The notes: generated by a model from the letters alone, not told the origin. A stretch of 64,000 bases of DNA from an uncultured Sphingomonas sp. (GCF_913777625.1 NZ_CAJYTI010000011.1:1-64000), one strand, 5' to 3'; numbered from the stretch's first letter, positions 21,084 through 30,372 are shown. Made by a program: numbers and translations.

Positions 21084-21281
21084 ATGACCGAAATCGAACT
21101 GTTCCGCGCCCGCGCCGACGAGGCCGGCAATGCCGCCGCCGGCTGCGATCTCGACAATGTCCGCGAACGCCATCTCCGCTCGCAGGCCGCCTGGGAAGCG
21201 ATGGCGGTCCGCGCCGAACGCGTCGCCACCCAGCGCGCGCTCAACGAGGCCGAGAAGGAAGCGCGCGCCGTCGCCTTCTGA
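21084..21281 (+). CDS. Small helical hypothetical protein
   Basis: A 65-residue, charged, helical protein: MTEIELFRARADEAGNAAAG, CDLDNVRERHLRSQAAWEAM, AVRAERVATQRALNEAEKEA. GGGAGA lies about eight bases before ATG 21084. It has the pattern of a conserved sphingomonad small protein with two amphipathic helices; no function is known to me. Its stop codon abuts the stop of the convergent DUF1003 gene (TGATCA). Confidence 0.65.
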   Translation: MTEIELFRARADEAGNAAAGCDLDNVRERHLRSQAAWEAMAVRAERVATQRALNEAEKEARAVAF

Positions 21282-21725
21282 TCAGCGCGGCGTCCGCGCC
21301 GCGAGCATCCGCGCGATGTCGGCGTGAAGCGCGTCGATCTTGGCGTGCAGTTCCTCGATCTGCGCCTCGGCGCGCAGGTTGGTCTCATAGTCCAGCCGCG
21401 CCTCGAGCCGGTCCTTGGCGGCCTGGCGGTTCTGGCTCATCATGATGATCGGGGCCTGCAACGCCGCGAGCATCGACAGCATCAGGTTGAGGAAGATGAA
21501 GGGGAACGGGTCGAACGCCCGCGCCGCGAGCACGACCGTATTCAGCACCGCCCAGACGGCGAGGAACAGGCCGAAGCCGAGGATGAACCCCCAGGAGCCG
21601 CCGACCGCCGCGACCCGATCGGCGAGCCGCTCGCCGAAGGTCAGGCGTTCGTCGAACACCGTGTTGAGATCCCGCGACGCACCGATCCGGCGCAGGTCGT
21701 ACAGGAAGCGAATGGCTGCATTCAT
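21282..21725 (-). CDS. DUF1003-domain inner-membrane protein
   Basis: A 147-residue protein with two membrane helices (GSWGFILGFGLFLAVWAVLN and FIFLNLMLSMLAALQAPIIM) separated by the conserved FDPFPFIFLN segment, followed by MSQNRQAAKDRLEARLDYE, the signature of DUF1003 proteins. A C-terminal coiled helix (AQIEELHAKIDALHADIARM) ends it. The function of the family is unknown. The gene is single, convergent with a small protein and upstream of grpE on the same strand with a 254-base gap. Confidence 0.88.
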   Translation of the reverse strand: MNAAIRFLYDLRRIGASRDLNTVFDERLTFGERLADRVAAVGGSWGFILGFGLFLAVWAVLNTVVLAARAFDPFPFIFLNLMLSMLAALQAPIIMMSQNRQAAKDRLEARLDYETNLRAEAQIEELHAKIDALHADIARMLAARTPR

Positions 21726-21924
21726 GGATACACCTCACTGCCGACCGGCCCGTCCGGGCCGGCGCGTGAGGTGACCAGTAGGATCAGATCAGCGCGGCGG
21801 CCCGGACAGGCGCGGTCGGTCTACTGTGATCGTTACTGGGCATGGTTCCTTCTCGGATCCGTTACGAAACAGCCGCACGGAAGCGCGGCCTCTACCCATG
21901 TCAACCGGGTGGCCAGACTGCAGA

Positions 21925-21972
21925 GTGCCGCAACGCGGCACCCGCTGCCCCGCGCCCGGCGGCGCGGGGCAG
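21925..21972 (-). terminator. Two adjacent hairpins after grpE
   Basis: GTGCCGC-AAC-GCGGCAC (21925-21941) and the longer CTGCCCCGCGCC-CGGC-GGCGCGGGGCAG (21945-21972) follow the grpE stop. Neither has a T-run, but the second is very stable and probably ends or protects the hrcA-grpE transcript. Confidence 0.6.
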
Positions 21973-21979
21973 CGCTCGG

Positions 21980-22537
21980 TCAGTCGGGCTTCTTGGCGAC
22001 CGCGACCAGCGCGGGGCGAAGCAGCCGATCCTTGATCATGTAGCCGGACTGGATTTCCTGCACCACGGTGCCGGGCTCCTTGTCGGCCACCGGCATTTCC
22101 ATCATCGCCTGGTGCTTGTTCGGGTCGAGCGCCTCGCCCAGGGACGCCACCTTGGAGATGCCGTGGCGGCCGAACACCGCCTCCAGTTCGCGGCCGGTGG
22201 CTTCGAGCCCGACGACCAGGCCCTTCATCTTCTCGTCGTCGCGCAGCTCGGCGGGGATCGCCTGCAGCGCGCGACCGAGATTGTCCGCCACCGACAGGAT
22301 GTCGCGGGCGAAGCTGGTCGCGGCATAGGCGCGCGCATCCGCCACTTCCTTCTCGGTGCGGCGGCGGAGATTCTGCATGTCGGCCTGGACGTAGAGATGC
22401 GCCTGCCTGGCCTCGGCCAGCTGCGCCTCCAGCTCGGCGACACGGTCGTGCTCCGCCACTTCGGGTGCGGCTTCCGCGGTTTCCTCCCGAAGCGTTTCGC
22501 CCTGGGTCGGTTCGGTATTTTCGATGTTCTCGGACAT
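21980..22537 (-). CDS. grpE: Nucleotide exchange factor GrpE
   Basis: A 185-residue cochaperone that releases ADP from DnaK. An acidic N-terminus and a long coiled-coil (ELEAQLAEARQAHLYVQADM, QNLRRRTEKEVADARAYAAT) lead to the beta-wing with GISKVASLGEALDPNKHQAM and GTVVQEIQSGYMIKDRLLRP, the diagnostic GrpE motifs. It lies 15 bases after hrcA, so the two form an operon. Its partner genes dnaK and dnaJ are at 54-57 kb. Confidence 0.97.
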   Translation of the reverse strand: MSENIENTEPTQGETLREETAEAAPEVAEHDRVAELEAQLAEARQAHLYVQADMQNLRRRTEKEVADARAYAATSFARDILSVADNLGRALQAIPAELRDDEKMKGLVVGLEATGRELEAVFGRHGISKVASLGEALDPNKHQAMMEMPVADKEPGTVVQEIQSGYMIKDRLLRPALVAVAKKPD

Positions 22538-22552
22538 GGTTCCCTGTTTTCT

Positions 22553-23596
22553 TCAGGCCAGCAAACGGGCCAGTGTGGCCGCCGTGAAATCCACCATGGG
22601 CACGACGCGGGCATAGTTCAACCGGGTGGGGCCGATCACCCCGACGACGCCGACGACGCGACCGTCGAGCGCGCGCACCGGCTTGGCGATCACCGACGAG
22701 CCGGACAATGCGAACAGCTTGTTCTCGGAGCCGATGAAGATCCGCGCCGCCTCGCCCTCGCGGGCGCTGTCGAGCAGCCGGGCTATTTCCTCCTTGCCCT
22801 CCAGTTCGTCGAGCAGCTGGCGGACGCGGTCGAGATCCTCGGTCGCGCCGGTGTCGATCAGCCGAGCCTGGCCGCGGACGATCAGCACGGGGCGACGCCC
22901 GCCGTCCTCGCTCCACACGGCAAGCCCGCGCTCGACCAGATCGGCGGAGGCGGCATCGAGTGCGGCCTGTTGCTGGCGCAGCTCGCGGTCGATCCGGGCG
23001 CGGGCCTCGGCGAGCGTCAGCCCGGCGAGCGTCGCGCTCATGTAATTGGCAGCGCGCTGAAGCGACATCGGATCGACCCCGCCCGGCAGCTCGACCACCC
23101 GGTTCTCGACCGATCCGTCCTCGCCGACCAGCACCGCGAGCGCGCGGTCCCGGCTCAGGGGTACGAAGCCGAACTGGCGCAGCACGGTCTCGGCCTTGGG
23201 CACCAGCACCAGCCCCGCGCAGGCGGAGAGGCCCGAGAGCGCCGCCGTCGTTTCGGCGATCGCATCCTCGACGGGGCCGCCGATGCCGGCGCGCGCCTCG
23301 ATCGCGGCGCGTTCCTCTACCGAGGGCTCGCTGGCCTGCATCATCCCGTCGACGAAGAGGCGCAGCCCGCTTTCGGTGGGCATGCGGCCGGCGCTGGTAT
23401 GGGGCGCGGCGAGCAGGCCCAGCTCTTCCAGATCCTGCATCACGTTGCGGATCGACGCCGGCGACAGGTTGAGCGCCGAGATGCGCGAAATGGTGCGCGA
23501 CCCCACCGGCGCGCCGCTGTCGAGATAGGATTCGACCACGATGCGAAACACGTCGCGCGCGCGGTCGGTCAGCTCGTGGATCGGCGGCGTGATCAT
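22553..23596 (-). CDS. hrcA: Heat-inducible repressor HrcA
   Basis: A 347-residue repressor that normally binds CIRCE elements of groESL. The winged-helix N-terminus includes LTDRARDVFRIVVESYLDSG, APVGSRTISR and SPASIRNVMQDLEELGLL, followed by the family motif SAGRMPTESGLRLFVDGMM. The C-terminal region has SVIAKPVRALDGRVVGVVGV and IGPTRLNYARVVPMVDFTA, also diagnostic. It is transcribed with grpE. No CIRCE repeat is seen upstream of it, of grpE or of dnaK, so its own targets are probably outside the window. Confidence 0.97.
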   Translation of the reverse strand: MITPPIHELTDRARDVFRIVVESYLDSGAPVGSRTISRISALNLSPASIRNVMQDLEELGLLAAPHTSAGRMPTESGLRLFVDGMMQASEPSVEERAAIEARAGIGGPVEDAIAETTAALSGLSACAGLVLVPKAETVLRQFGFVPLSRDRALAVLVGEDGSVENRVVELPGGVDPMSLQRAANYMSATLAGLTLAEARARIDRELRQQQAALDAASADLVERGLAVWSEDGGRRPVLIVRGQARLIDTGATEDLDRVRQLLDELEGKEEIARLLDSAREGEAARIFIGSENKLFALSGSSVIAKPVRALDGRVVGVVGVIGPTRLNYARVVPMVDFTAATLARLLA

Positions 23597-23604
23597 GGTG
23601 ACCC

Positions 23605-23636
23605 GTATCTAGGCGGTGGGGCGCCCCTGCTTCAAG
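23605..23636 (-). promoter_or_regulatory. Possible RpoH promoter of hrcA-grpE
   Basis: On the minus strand CTTGAA (23636-23631), 17 bases and CCTAGATAC (23613-23605) resemble the alphaproteobacterial heat-shock promoter CTTG-N17-CYTATNT, with mismatches in the -10 element. It would start transcription almost at the hrcA start codon. Weak evidence. Confidence 0.35.
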
Positions 23637-24210
23637 GCCGCGCGCCGATCAGCGCCGCGATCGGCAGCAGATCGGGGGCCGATCCCAGCGCGTCGGCCAC
23701 GCCGGGGCTCCGCGCGCGATCGCAGCCGAAATAATAGGAGAAGGCCCGGTGCCCCGCCTTGCCGTCCCATTGGACCTCCACGCTCGGCATGTCGGTGGCG
23801 TGCTGGCCGCACGCGGGTGTGCCCGGCGCGACACGCACGGTGCCGCTGCGCGGGCGATAGGGCGCAAGGCGGGTGAGAAAGGCATCATATTGGGCGGGCG
23901 TTACGCGGAAGTCGCGGGCGCCGGTCACCGCGGTGAAGCGCTGGCCCTCGAAGGTGCCGGTGCCGTCGGGCCGCACCGTCACCGTATAGACCGGGCAGGC
24001 GCCGAAGCAGGGGCTGGTCGTGTAGCGGAGCATCTCGCCGCGGACGATCGGCGCCGCGGGTCCGGCCGACGTCCCACTTGCCACCGGAGGCAGTGCCGGC
24101 CGCGACGGCGGCGCCGGGACAGGGCGCGCGGGTCGATCGGGCGCCGCGACCTGCGGGATACAGCCCCCGAGCATCGCGCCCGCGGCGACAAGTACGACCA
24201 TAACCCGCAT
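23632..24210 (-). CDS. DUF6438-type lipoprotein
   Basis: A 192-residue exported protein. [16 protein letters not shown] followed by Cys is a lipoprotein signal, then a Pro-rich linker. The domain contains [20 protein letters not shown] then [11 protein letters not shown], the cysteine-bearing hallmark of DUF6438, with further cysteines in GTPACGQH and YYFGCDRA that could form disulfides. It is upstream of hrcA on the same strand with 35 bases between, and divergent from rph. Function unknown. Confidence 0.8.
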   Translation of the reverse strand: MRVMVVLVAAGAMLGGCIPQVAAPDRPARPVPAPPSRPALPPVASGTSAGPAAPIVRGEMLRYTTSPCFGACPVYTVTVRPDGTGTFEGQRFTAVTGARDFRVTPAQYDAFLTRLAPYRPRSGTVRVAPGTPACGQHATDMPSVEVQWDGKAGHRAFSYYFGCDRARSPGVADALGSAPDLLPIAALIGARP

Positions 24211-24297
24211 GCATTGCTCCCCTATTTCGTGCGAGACTGGCGAAACGCGCCGCCAGGGTCTAGGTGCCCGGCTCTACCTGTAGGGAGACTGAATCGC

Positions 24298-25011
24298 ATG
24301 CGCCCATCCGGCCGCGCCCCCGACGAGATGCGGGAAATCACCATCACCCCGAACTTCACCCGCCACGCCGAAGGCTCGGTGCTGATCGGCTTCGGCGACA
24401 CCCGCGTGCTCGTCACCGCCAGCGTCGAGGAGCGCGTGCCGCCGTTCCTGCGCGGCAAGGGCGAAGGCTGGGTGACCGCCGAATATGGCATGCTCCCGCG
24501 CGCCACCCATACCCGCGGCCAGCGCGAAGCGGCCAAGGGCAAGCAGTCCGGCCGCACCCAGGAAATCCAGCGGCTGATCGGCCGCTCGCTGCGCGCGGTG
24601 ACCGACCTCAAGCTGCTCGGCGAGCGCCAGATCACGCTCGACTGTGACGTGCTCCAGGCCGATGGCGGCACCCGCACCGCGGCGATCTCGGGCGCCTGGG
24701 TGGCGCTGCGGCTCGCGGTCAACAAGCTGATGGCCGAGGGCGCGATCACCGTCGATCCGATCACCACCCAGGTCGCGGCGGTGAGCTGCGGCATCTACCA
24801 GGGCACGCCGGTGCTCGACCTCGACTATCCCGAGGATTCGTCGGCCGATGCGGACGCGAACTTCGTGCTGCTTGCCAACGGCAACATCGCCGAGGCGCAG
24901 GCCACCGCCGAGGGCGCGACCTATGACGAGGAAGGTCTGCTGCGCCTGCTCCGCCTCGCCCGCATCGGCTGCACCCGCATCTTCGACGCCCAGTTGAAGG
25001 CGGTCGCGTGA
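24298..25011 (+). CDS. rph: Ribonuclease PH
   Basis: Phosphorolytic 3'-5' exoribonuclease that trims tRNA 3' ends, 237 residues, the usual length. It begins [20 protein letters not shown], and shows [20 protein letters not shown] with [20 protein letters not shown] and the phosphate-site motif [20 protein letters not shown]. The C-terminal segment includes [20 protein letters not shown] and [19 protein letters not shown]. The start is ATG 24298. Its last bases overlap the GTG start of rdgB (GTGA). Confidence 0.97.
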   Translation: MRPSGRAPDEMREITITPNFTRHAEGSVLIGFGDTRVLVTASVEERVPPFLRGKGEGWVTAEYGMLPRATHTRGQREAAKGKQSGRTQEIQRLIGRSLRAVTDLKLLGERQITLDCDVLQADGGTRTAAISGAWVALRLAVNKLMAEGAITVDPITTQVAAVSCGIYQGTPVLDLDYPEDSSADADANFVLLANGNIAEAQATAEGATYDEEGLLRLLRLARIGCTRIFDAQLKAVA

Positions 25012-25679
25012 GCGGCGAAGGCGATGCCCCCCAGGCGATCCGCAAGCTTGCCCCCGGCAGGCTGGTGATCGCCAGCCACAATGCAGGCAAGGTGCGCGAG
25101 ATCCGCGAGCTGCTCGGTCCCTACGGGATCGAGCCAGTCTCGGCCGCCGAACTCGACCTGCCCGAACCCGAGGAGACCGGCACCAGTTTCGTCGCCAATG
25201 CCGAGCTCAAGGCGCTGCAGGCGGCGGACCTGTCGGGCCTCCCCGCGCTGGCCGACGATTCGGGACTGTGCGTCGAGGCCCTAGGTCTTGCGCCCGGCAT
25301 CTATTCGGCGCGCTGGGGCGTGGCCGCACCCGGCATGGACGGGCTGGAACCGGTCGCCCCGTTCGAGGGGCGTGACTTCGGGCTCGCCATGCAGCGGGTC
25401 CAGGACAAGCTCGAGGCCCTGCCGCCGGAAACCAGCCGCGCCGCGCATTTCGTCTGCGCGCTGGCGCTGGCCTGGCCGGACGGCCATGTCGAATGGTTCG
25501 AAGGCCGGGTACACGGCACCCTCGTCTGGCCGCCGCGTGGGAAACAGGGCTTCGGCTATGATCCCATGTTCCTGCCGACAGGCAAAATGGAAACGTTTGG
25601 CGAAATGGATCCAGTTGCCAAGCATGCGATGAGCCACCGGGCCGATGCGTTTCGCCAGTTGGTCGCTTCCGTATTCTGA
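25008..25679 (+). CDS. rdgB: XTP/dITP diphosphatase (non-canonical purine NTP pyrophosphatase)
   Basis: House-cleaning enzyme that removes ITP, dITP and XTP, 223 residues. Motifs are [20 protein letters not shown] at the start, the [22 protein letters not shown]-type segment, and [14 protein letters not shown] with [24 protein letters not shown] sequence near the end (here [20 protein letters not shown]). The GTG start overlaps the rph stop, so translation is coupled. In related genomes hemN follows; here an AT-richer gap and a MarR-like gene follow instead. Confidence 0.96.
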   Translation: MSGEGDAPQAIRKLAPGRLVIASHNAGKVREIRELLGPYGIEPVSAAELDLPEPEETGTSFVANAELKALQAADLSGLPALADDSGLCVEALGLAPGIYSARWGVAAPGMDGLEPVAPFEGRDFGLAMQRVQDKLEALPPETSRAAHFVCALALAWPDGHVEWFEGRVHGTLVWPPRGKQGFGYDPMFLPTGKMETFGEMDPVAKHAMSHRADAFRQLVASVF

Positions 25680-25788
25680 GTGGATATACATGCGAACTTG
25701 CAGACACGCAGGAACTAGAAGGTTTATACGTCCCTAACGACATCCATATGTTGATCGCACATCATTCGCTGCCTAAGCGTACGCCACG

Positions 25789-26280
25789 ATGAGGGAGAAA
25801 TTGGGGGTGCCGAGCGCCGAACTATTCCAGGAGGTCGACGCGCGGCTCAGCGAGATCAAGCAGCTGTTCACGCAACTGGCGGGCGAGTCACCTGCGCCCG
25901 CCGGACGCGCGGGGCGCGCCGGGCGGTTCGACCGGCTGGAACTCGCCCGGCTGATGTTGTGGACCCGCACGCTGCTGGAACGCGAAGTCGCCACCGACCT
26001 GTTCGCGGATCCGGCCTTCAACATCCTGCTTACCCTGTATGTCAGCCGGTGCGAGGGGCAGGATGTCTCCACCTCCACCGCCTGCACGGCGGCGGGCGTG
26101 CCGACGACGACGGCGCTGCGCTGGATCAACGCGCTCGCCAAGCGCGGCATGATCCACAAGCGCAGCCTGCCGAACGACCGGCGCTTCACCTATCTGGAAC
26201 TGAGCGACGACACCGGGGCAGCGCTGGAACGCTTCTTCGATCTCATCCTGGATCGCGCGCTGAACCGGCCGGCTGCATAA
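25789..26280 (+). CDS. MarR-like winged-helix transcription regulator
   Basis: A 163-residue DNA-binding protein. After a helical N-terminus the winged helix runs from about residue 75: PAFNILLTLYVSRCEGQDVS, TSTACTAAGVPTTTALRWIN, ALAKRGMIHKRSLPNDRRFT. Recognition helix and wing are intact, and the C-terminal helix (DTGAALERFFDLILDRAL) would form the dimer. It is preceded by a 109-base region that is AT-richer than average and probably holds its promoter. Its 3' end overlaps a small convergent gene by 38 bases. Target genes are unknown. Confidence 0.82.
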   Translation: MREKLGVPSAELFQEVDARLSEIKQLFTQLAGESPAPAGRAGRAGRFDRLELARLMLWTRTLLEREVATDLFADPAFNILLTLYVSRCEGQDVSTSTACTAAGVPTTTALRWINALAKRGMIHKRSLPNDRRFTYLELSDDTGAALERFFDLILDRALNRPAA

Positions 26281-26419
26281 TTCCATATTTGGAAGCGAGA
26301 CGCTCGAGCGAGAGCGAAATATTCGCCGCTTCGGCATCTTCGCCCACGCTGTCCAGCAACGCGATCGCATCCCGCAGATGCGCACACGCCGCTGCAACCC
26401 CTGAACCCCGTTCGTTCAT
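26243..26419 (-). CDS. Small helical protein, convergent and overlapping
   Basis: A 58-residue frame on the minus strand: MNERGSGVAAACAHLRDAIA, LLDSVGEDAEAANISLSLER, LASKYGIMQPAGSARDPG. The helical pattern with a CAHLRDAIALLDSVGEDAEA core has the style of a conserved sphingomonad small protein. ATG 26417-26419 is preceded by an AT-rich stretch (TTTTATAGATAATG) that could carry a -10 element. The 3' end overlaps the MarR-like gene on the other strand by 38 bases. Confidence 0.55.
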   Translation of the reverse strand: MNERGSGVAAACAHLRDAIALLDSVGEDAEAANISLSLERLASKYGIMQPAGSARDPG

Positions 26420-26602
26420 TATCTATAAAACTCGCGCATCTTTATATCCGTATTGGATTTTTACGCGGACGCGGACAAGTCAGGAGTTATCCCGACGCGG
26501 GACAGGACCGATGCACATGTTGATGGCTGCACAAAGTGTTAACCATTGCACAAGCAAGTCCATTTTGGATATGGAGCGCGCTTTGCTTGCAAGGATGGCC
26601 AG

Positions 26603-26806
26603 GTGACGCCGCTCTCTACGCTCCTGGAGCGCGCCGAAGCGATTTATCTCACCCATGGCGCGGGCAGTGCTTCCTATCTGCTGGAGCAGATCGAAGCCGC
26701 CATTCGCGAGGGCGCGCCGGTGCAACGCATCCGCGAGATGGACCATCTGCTGCAGCTCATCGAGTATCGCGAACGCACCCTGGCGCTGTACGGCCGGCAA
26801 TCCTAG
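26603..26806 (+). CDS. Small hypothetical protein
   Basis: A 67-residue, mostly helical protein from GTG 26603: MTPLSTLLERAEAIYLTHGA, GSASYLLEQIEAAIREGAPV, QRIREMDHLLQLIEYRERTL. A TTG 57 bases upstream is an alternative start, but the added residues do not look conserved. The 180 bases before it are AT-richer than average. Function unknown. Confidence 0.55.
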   Translation: MTPLSTLLERAEAIYLTHGAGSASYLLEQIEAAIREGAPVQRIREMDHLLQLIEYRERTLALYGRQS

Positions 26807-26940
26807 CCGGAACCGGCCGAACGCATTTCGTCGCGCAACGCCGGCCCTCCCCGCGTCTGCGGGCGATGATCCGCAGCCGGCCCAATCCTGGTTCCGGTGA
26901 GGCGATGCAGCGAGAGCGAGGATTTCGCTCGCAGCGGCGG

Positions 26941-27027
26941 TGGTGGATAGGGATGGATTCGAACCACCGTAGGGCGAAGCCCGGCAGATTTACAGTCTGC
27001 TGCCTTTAACCACTCGGCCACCTATCC
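26941..27027 (-). tRNA. tRNA-Tyr (GTA)
   Basis: On the minus strand the acceptor arm GGATAGG (27027-27021) pairs with CCTATCC (26951-26945), followed by discriminator A and an encoded CCA at 26943-26941. The anticodon loop in CAGACTGTAAATCTG gives anticodon GTA. A long variable arm (CCGGGCTTCGCCCTACGG region) and the T arm with GGTTCGAATCC fit a class II tyrosine tRNA of about 87 bases. Confidence 0.97.
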
Positions 27028-27147
27028 ATGGAGACCGCCGCTTGCGAGCGAGGGGGCCCAATGCCGAAGCGAAGCGGGCCTGTCAACGCCTTGCGTGCAC
27101 TCTTTTGCGCGCATAGCGTCCGGCGCACACTTTTTGGGGGAAAACCG

Positions 27148-28755
27148 ATGCGCCGTTCCATGCTCGCCATCACCGCTGCGCTGCTCGCCAGCGCGCCGAT
27201 CGCGGCCCAGACGATCCAGACCACGCCGACCGACCGCGTGATCGACCAGGGCACCAACCACAGCGAGGTCATGCGAATCGCACAGTATCTCACCGACGTG
27301 ATCGGCGCGCGCCTCACCAACTCGCCCGGCATCCGCAAGGCCGAGGACTGGACCCAGGCCAAGTTCCGCGAATGGGGCCTGGTGAATGTCCACAAGGAAG
27401 GCTTCGAGTTCGGCCGCGGCTGGTGGAACGAGAAGCTCGCCGTGCGCATGGTCGCCCCCCGCCCGCTCCAGCTGGTCGCCGCCCCCCTGCCCTGGACGCC
27501 GGGCACCAGCGGCGCGGTCACCGGCGAGGTGGTGCTCGCCCCCCTCGCCGACGAGGCGGCGTTCGCCCAGTTCAAGGGCAAGCTGAAGGGCAAGGTGGTG
27601 CTGATCAGCGAGCCGCGCGAGCTCGAGGAAGCGACCGAGGCGCCGTTCAAGCGCTGGACCGACGACGAACTCACCAAGCGCGACCAGTACGACCTGCTCA
27701 ACGGTGGCGGCGGCAACCGCGCGTTCAACCCCGCCCGCCTCACCTTCGGCGCCAAGCGCGACGCGTTTCTGAAGGAGGAAGGCGCGATCGGCTATGCGAT
27801 CATGTCGAGCCGCAACGGCAAACTGGTCCACGGCCAGAACAGCCAGTTCCAGGTCGGCCAGTCGGGCCTGCTCCCCGGCATCGAGATCGCCGCCGAGGAT
27901 TATCGCCGCCTCGCCCGCCTCGCCAAGATGGGCGCCAAGCCGACGCTGGAGATCGACGCGGTCAACCATTTCGACGATAGCGACACCAAGGCCTACAACG
28001 TCCTCGCCGACATCCCCGGCACCGACCCCAAGGCCGGCTATGTGATGGCCGGCGCGCATCTCGACAGCTGGGCGATGGGCGACGGCGCGGCGGACAATGG
28101 CGCCGGCAGCGCGATGGTGATGGAGGCCGCGCGCATCATCAAGGCATCGGGCATCAAGACCAAGCGCGCGATCCGCTTCGCGCTGTGGGCCGGCGAGGAG
28201 CAGGGCCTGCTCGGCTCGATGGCCTATGTCGAGAACCATGTCGCCAAGCGCCCGGTCGATGCCGGCGCCAGCGGCATGGTGCGCTACATGACCTGGAGCC
28301 GCGCCTTCCCGATCACGCCGGGGCCGGACCACGGCAAGCTCGCCGCCTATTTCAACCTCGACAACGGATCGGGCAAGATCCGCGGCATCTACGCCCAGGG
28401 CAACACCGCGGTGATGCCGATCTTCGAGCAGTGGTTCGCGCCGTTCCGCAGCATGGGCGCGATCGAGGTTTCGGCGCGGCGCACCGGCAGCACCGACCAT
28501 GTCTTCTTCGACGCGGTCGGCATCCCCGCGTTCCAGTTCATCCAGGACCCCCTCGACTATGGCTCCATGGTGCACCATACGGACGTCGATACGTTCGATC
28601 ATCTGAAGGCCGACGACATGCGCCAGGGCGCACTGATCCTCGCCGAATTCCTGATCAACGCTGCCAACAGCGATCAGCCGCTGCCGCGCGTGCCGCTTGC
28701 GACCGCGCCGACCCCGGCCGATCAGTTCTACCCCTTCCCGGAGTCTGCACACTGA
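27148..28755 (+). CDS. Secreted M28-family zinc aminopeptidase
   Basis: A 535-residue exported peptidase. The signal is MRRSMLAITAALLASAPIAA with cleavage before QTIQ. A PA-like inserted domain (about 130-270) precedes the catalytic domain. Zinc ligands appear in order: His and Asp in MAGAHLDSWAMGDGAADNGA, the Glu pair in LWAGEEQGLLGS, and the last His in GSTDHVFFDAVGIPAF. The Gly-Ala-Asp-Asp core is intact, so it should be active on peptides in the periplasm. The start ATG 27148 follows GGGGGAAAA. Its TGA overlaps the ATG of rlmB by one base. Confidence 0.9.
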   Translation: MRRSMLAITAALLASAPIAAQTIQTTPTDRVIDQGTNHSEVMRIAQYLTDVIGARLTNSPGIRKAEDWTQAKFREWGLVNVHKEGFEFGRGWWNEKLAVRMVAPRPLQLVAAPLPWTPGTSGAVTGEVVLAPLADEAAFAQFKGKLKGKVVLISEPRELEEATEAPFKRWTDDELTKRDQYDLLNGGGGNRAFNPARLTFGAKRDAFLKEEGAIGYAIMSSRNGKLVHGQNSQFQVGQSGLLPGIEIAAEDYRRLARLAKMGAKPTLEIDAVNHFDDSDTKAYNVLADIPGTDPKAGYVMAGAHLDSWAMGDGAADNGAGSAMVMEAARIIKASGIKTKRAIRFALWAGEEQGLLGSMAYVENHVAKRPVDAGASGMVRYMTWSRAFPITPGPDHGKLAAYFNLDNGSGKIRGIYAQGNTAVMPIFEQWFAPFRSMGAIEVSARRTGSTDHVFFDAVGIPAFQFIQDPLDYGSMVHHTDVDTFDHLKADDMRQGALILAEFLINAANSDQPLPRVPLATAPTPADQFYPFPESAH

Positions 28756-29501
28756 TGAAACGTCGAGGCCATCGTCCCAGCCAGGCATCTGCATCGCGAC
28801 CGCGTTTCTACGGCCGCCACGCGGTGCTCGCGGCACTCGCCAATCCCGAGCGGACGGTGCGCAAGATCTGGGGCACGCGCGAGGCGCTGTCGGCGCTGGA
28901 CCTGCCCCCGGTCATCCCGATCACCTATGCCGAGGCCGCCGATCTCGGCCGGTTGGTGCCGGCCGACGCACCGCACCAGGGGCTGGTGGCGGAAGTCGAT
29001 CCGCTCGAGGAGATCTGGCTGGGCGACCTCCTCGAACAGGGTGCCGAGGACAAGCGTCCGTTGCTCGTGCTCGACCAAGTGACCGATCCACACAATGTCG
29101 GCGCGATCCTGCGCTCGGCGGCGGCGTTCGACGCGCTCGGCATCGTCACGCAGGACCGGCATGCGCCGCCCGAGACCGGCACGCTTGCCCGCGCGGCGGC
29201 GGGGACGCTGGAGGTGGTGCCCTGGGTGCGCGTGGTGAACCTGTCGCGCGCGCTCGACGAGATCGCCGAGGCCGGCTTCTGGCGCGTCGGCCTGACCGGC
29301 CATGCCAAGGCGACGCTGGGCGAGGTGATGGGCGAAGGCCGTGTCGCGCTCGTGCTCGGCGCCGAGGGCGAAGGCATGCGCCAGAATACCGAGGCGCATT
29401 GCGACGAGTTGGCCCGCCTGCCGATCTCGCCTAAGGTGGAAAGCCTCAACGTGTCGAACGCCGCCGCGGTGGCGCTCTATGCGGTGAACACACGGGGCTG
29501 A
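28755..29501 (+). CDS. rlmB: 23S rRNA 2'-O-ribose methyltransferase RlmB (SpoU family)
   Basis: A 248-residue rRNA methyltransferase. The N-terminal substrate-binding domain starts FYGRHAVLAALANPERTVRK. The SpoU motifs are VLDQVTDPHNVGAILRSAAA (motif 1), VALVLGAEGEGMRQNTEAHC (motif 2) and LPISPKVESLNVSNAAAVAL (motif 3), which form the knotted SAM site. The start overlaps the upstream peptidase stop (TGATG), so it may be read by coupling. Confidence 0.95.
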   Translation: MKRRGHRPSQASASRPRFYGRHAVLAALANPERTVRKIWGTREALSALDLPPVIPITYAEAADLGRLVPADAPHQGLVAEVDPLEEIWLGDLLEQGAEDKRPLLVLDQVTDPHNVGAILRSAAAFDALGIVTQDRHAPPETGTLARAAAGTLEVVPWVRVVNLSRALDEIAEAGFWRVGLTGHAKATLGEVMGEGRVALVLGAEGEGMRQNTEAHCDELARLPISPKVESLNVSNAAAVALYAVNTRG

Positions 29502-29520
29502 TCTCAAGAGGGGGAATTTC

Positions 29521-30294
29521 ATGTTGAAGATGTTGCGGTCGCTGGCACTCGTGGTGCTGGCGCCCCTGGTGCTGGCCAGCTGCCTGTTCGTGCCCGGCAA
29601 GTTCGACTCCGCGCTGACCATTCACCGCGACCGAAGCTTCACCTTCACCTACAAGGGCGAAGTCGCCGCGCTGGACATCAAGGGCCTCGGCGGCAAGCTG
29701 ATGAAGATGGGCATGGAGTCGGGCGCCAAGGCCAAGAACGGCTCGGCGAAGTCGGCCGCACCCGACATGTCGGCGCTCGAGCTCACCGCCGAGGACAAGG
29801 CCAAGCGCGACGAGACCTTCCGCAAGCTCGCCGGCGAGCTTGCCAAGGAAGCCGGCTACAAGACCGTCGAATATCGCGGGGACGGCATTTTCTATGTCGA
29901 TTTCGCCCTGTCCGGCGTGCTCGATCACAGCTTCGTCTACCCGTACAACCTCGACAACGAGGTCGTCTTCCCCTGGCTCGCGATCGAGCTGCGCGGCAAG
30001 GACAGCCTGCGCGTCAAGGCGCCGGGCTTCGCACGGCCCAAGGGCGACCCGACCGGGGCCGGCGGCATGAGCAGCTTCGCCTCGGGCATGGCCTCGGTCC
30101 CGATCGGCGGGATCGGCGAGATTTACAGCCGCATGTCCGGCACCTTCACGCTGACCACCGACGCCGAGCTGCTGAGCCAGAACAACGAGGAAGGCGCCGA
30201 GACGATCGGCAGCGAAAAGAAGATCGTCTGGAAGATCGACACCAACACCAGCGACGCGCCGATGGCCTCGCTGCGCGTGGCGCCGCTGCGCTGA
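29521..30294 (+). CDS. Conserved hypothetical lipoprotein
   Basis: A 257-residue exported protein with signal MLKMLRSLALVVLAPLVLAS before Cys21 (lipobox LASC). The rest is a beta-rich domain: GKFDSALTIHRDRSFTFTYK, then a helical charged section (ELTAEDKAKRDETFRKLAGE), then VEYRGDGIFYVDFALSGVLD and a C-terminal part ending KKIVWKIDTNTSDAPMASLR. The type is familiar from sphingomonads with no assigned function. A GAGGGGG ribosome site precedes ATG 29521, and it follows rlmB by 19 bases, possibly in one operon. Confidence 0.8.
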   Translation: MLKMLRSLALVVLAPLVLASCLFVPGKFDSALTIHRDRSFTFTYKGEVAALDIKGLGGKLMKMGMESGAKAKNGSAKSAAPDMSALELTAEDKAKRDETFRKLAGELAKEAGYKTVEYRGDGIFYVDFALSGVLDHSFVYPYNLDNEVVFPWLAIELRGKDSLRVKAPGFARPKGDPTGAGGMSSFASGMASVPIGGIGEIYSRMSGTFTLTTDAELLSQNNEEGAETIGSEKKIVWKIDTNTSDAPMASLRVAPLR

Positions 30295-30372
30295 TCGACA
30301 GGCCGGCAGGCGCTACGGCGCCTGCCGGATGCCTTACGGGCGGCGACTTGGATGGCGCCCCATCCCGTTACC

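Noticed and set aside
26941..27027. tRNA-Tyr as an integration site of a genomic island
   Set aside because: No integrase and no duplicated tRNA 3' end were seen in the flanking sequence.
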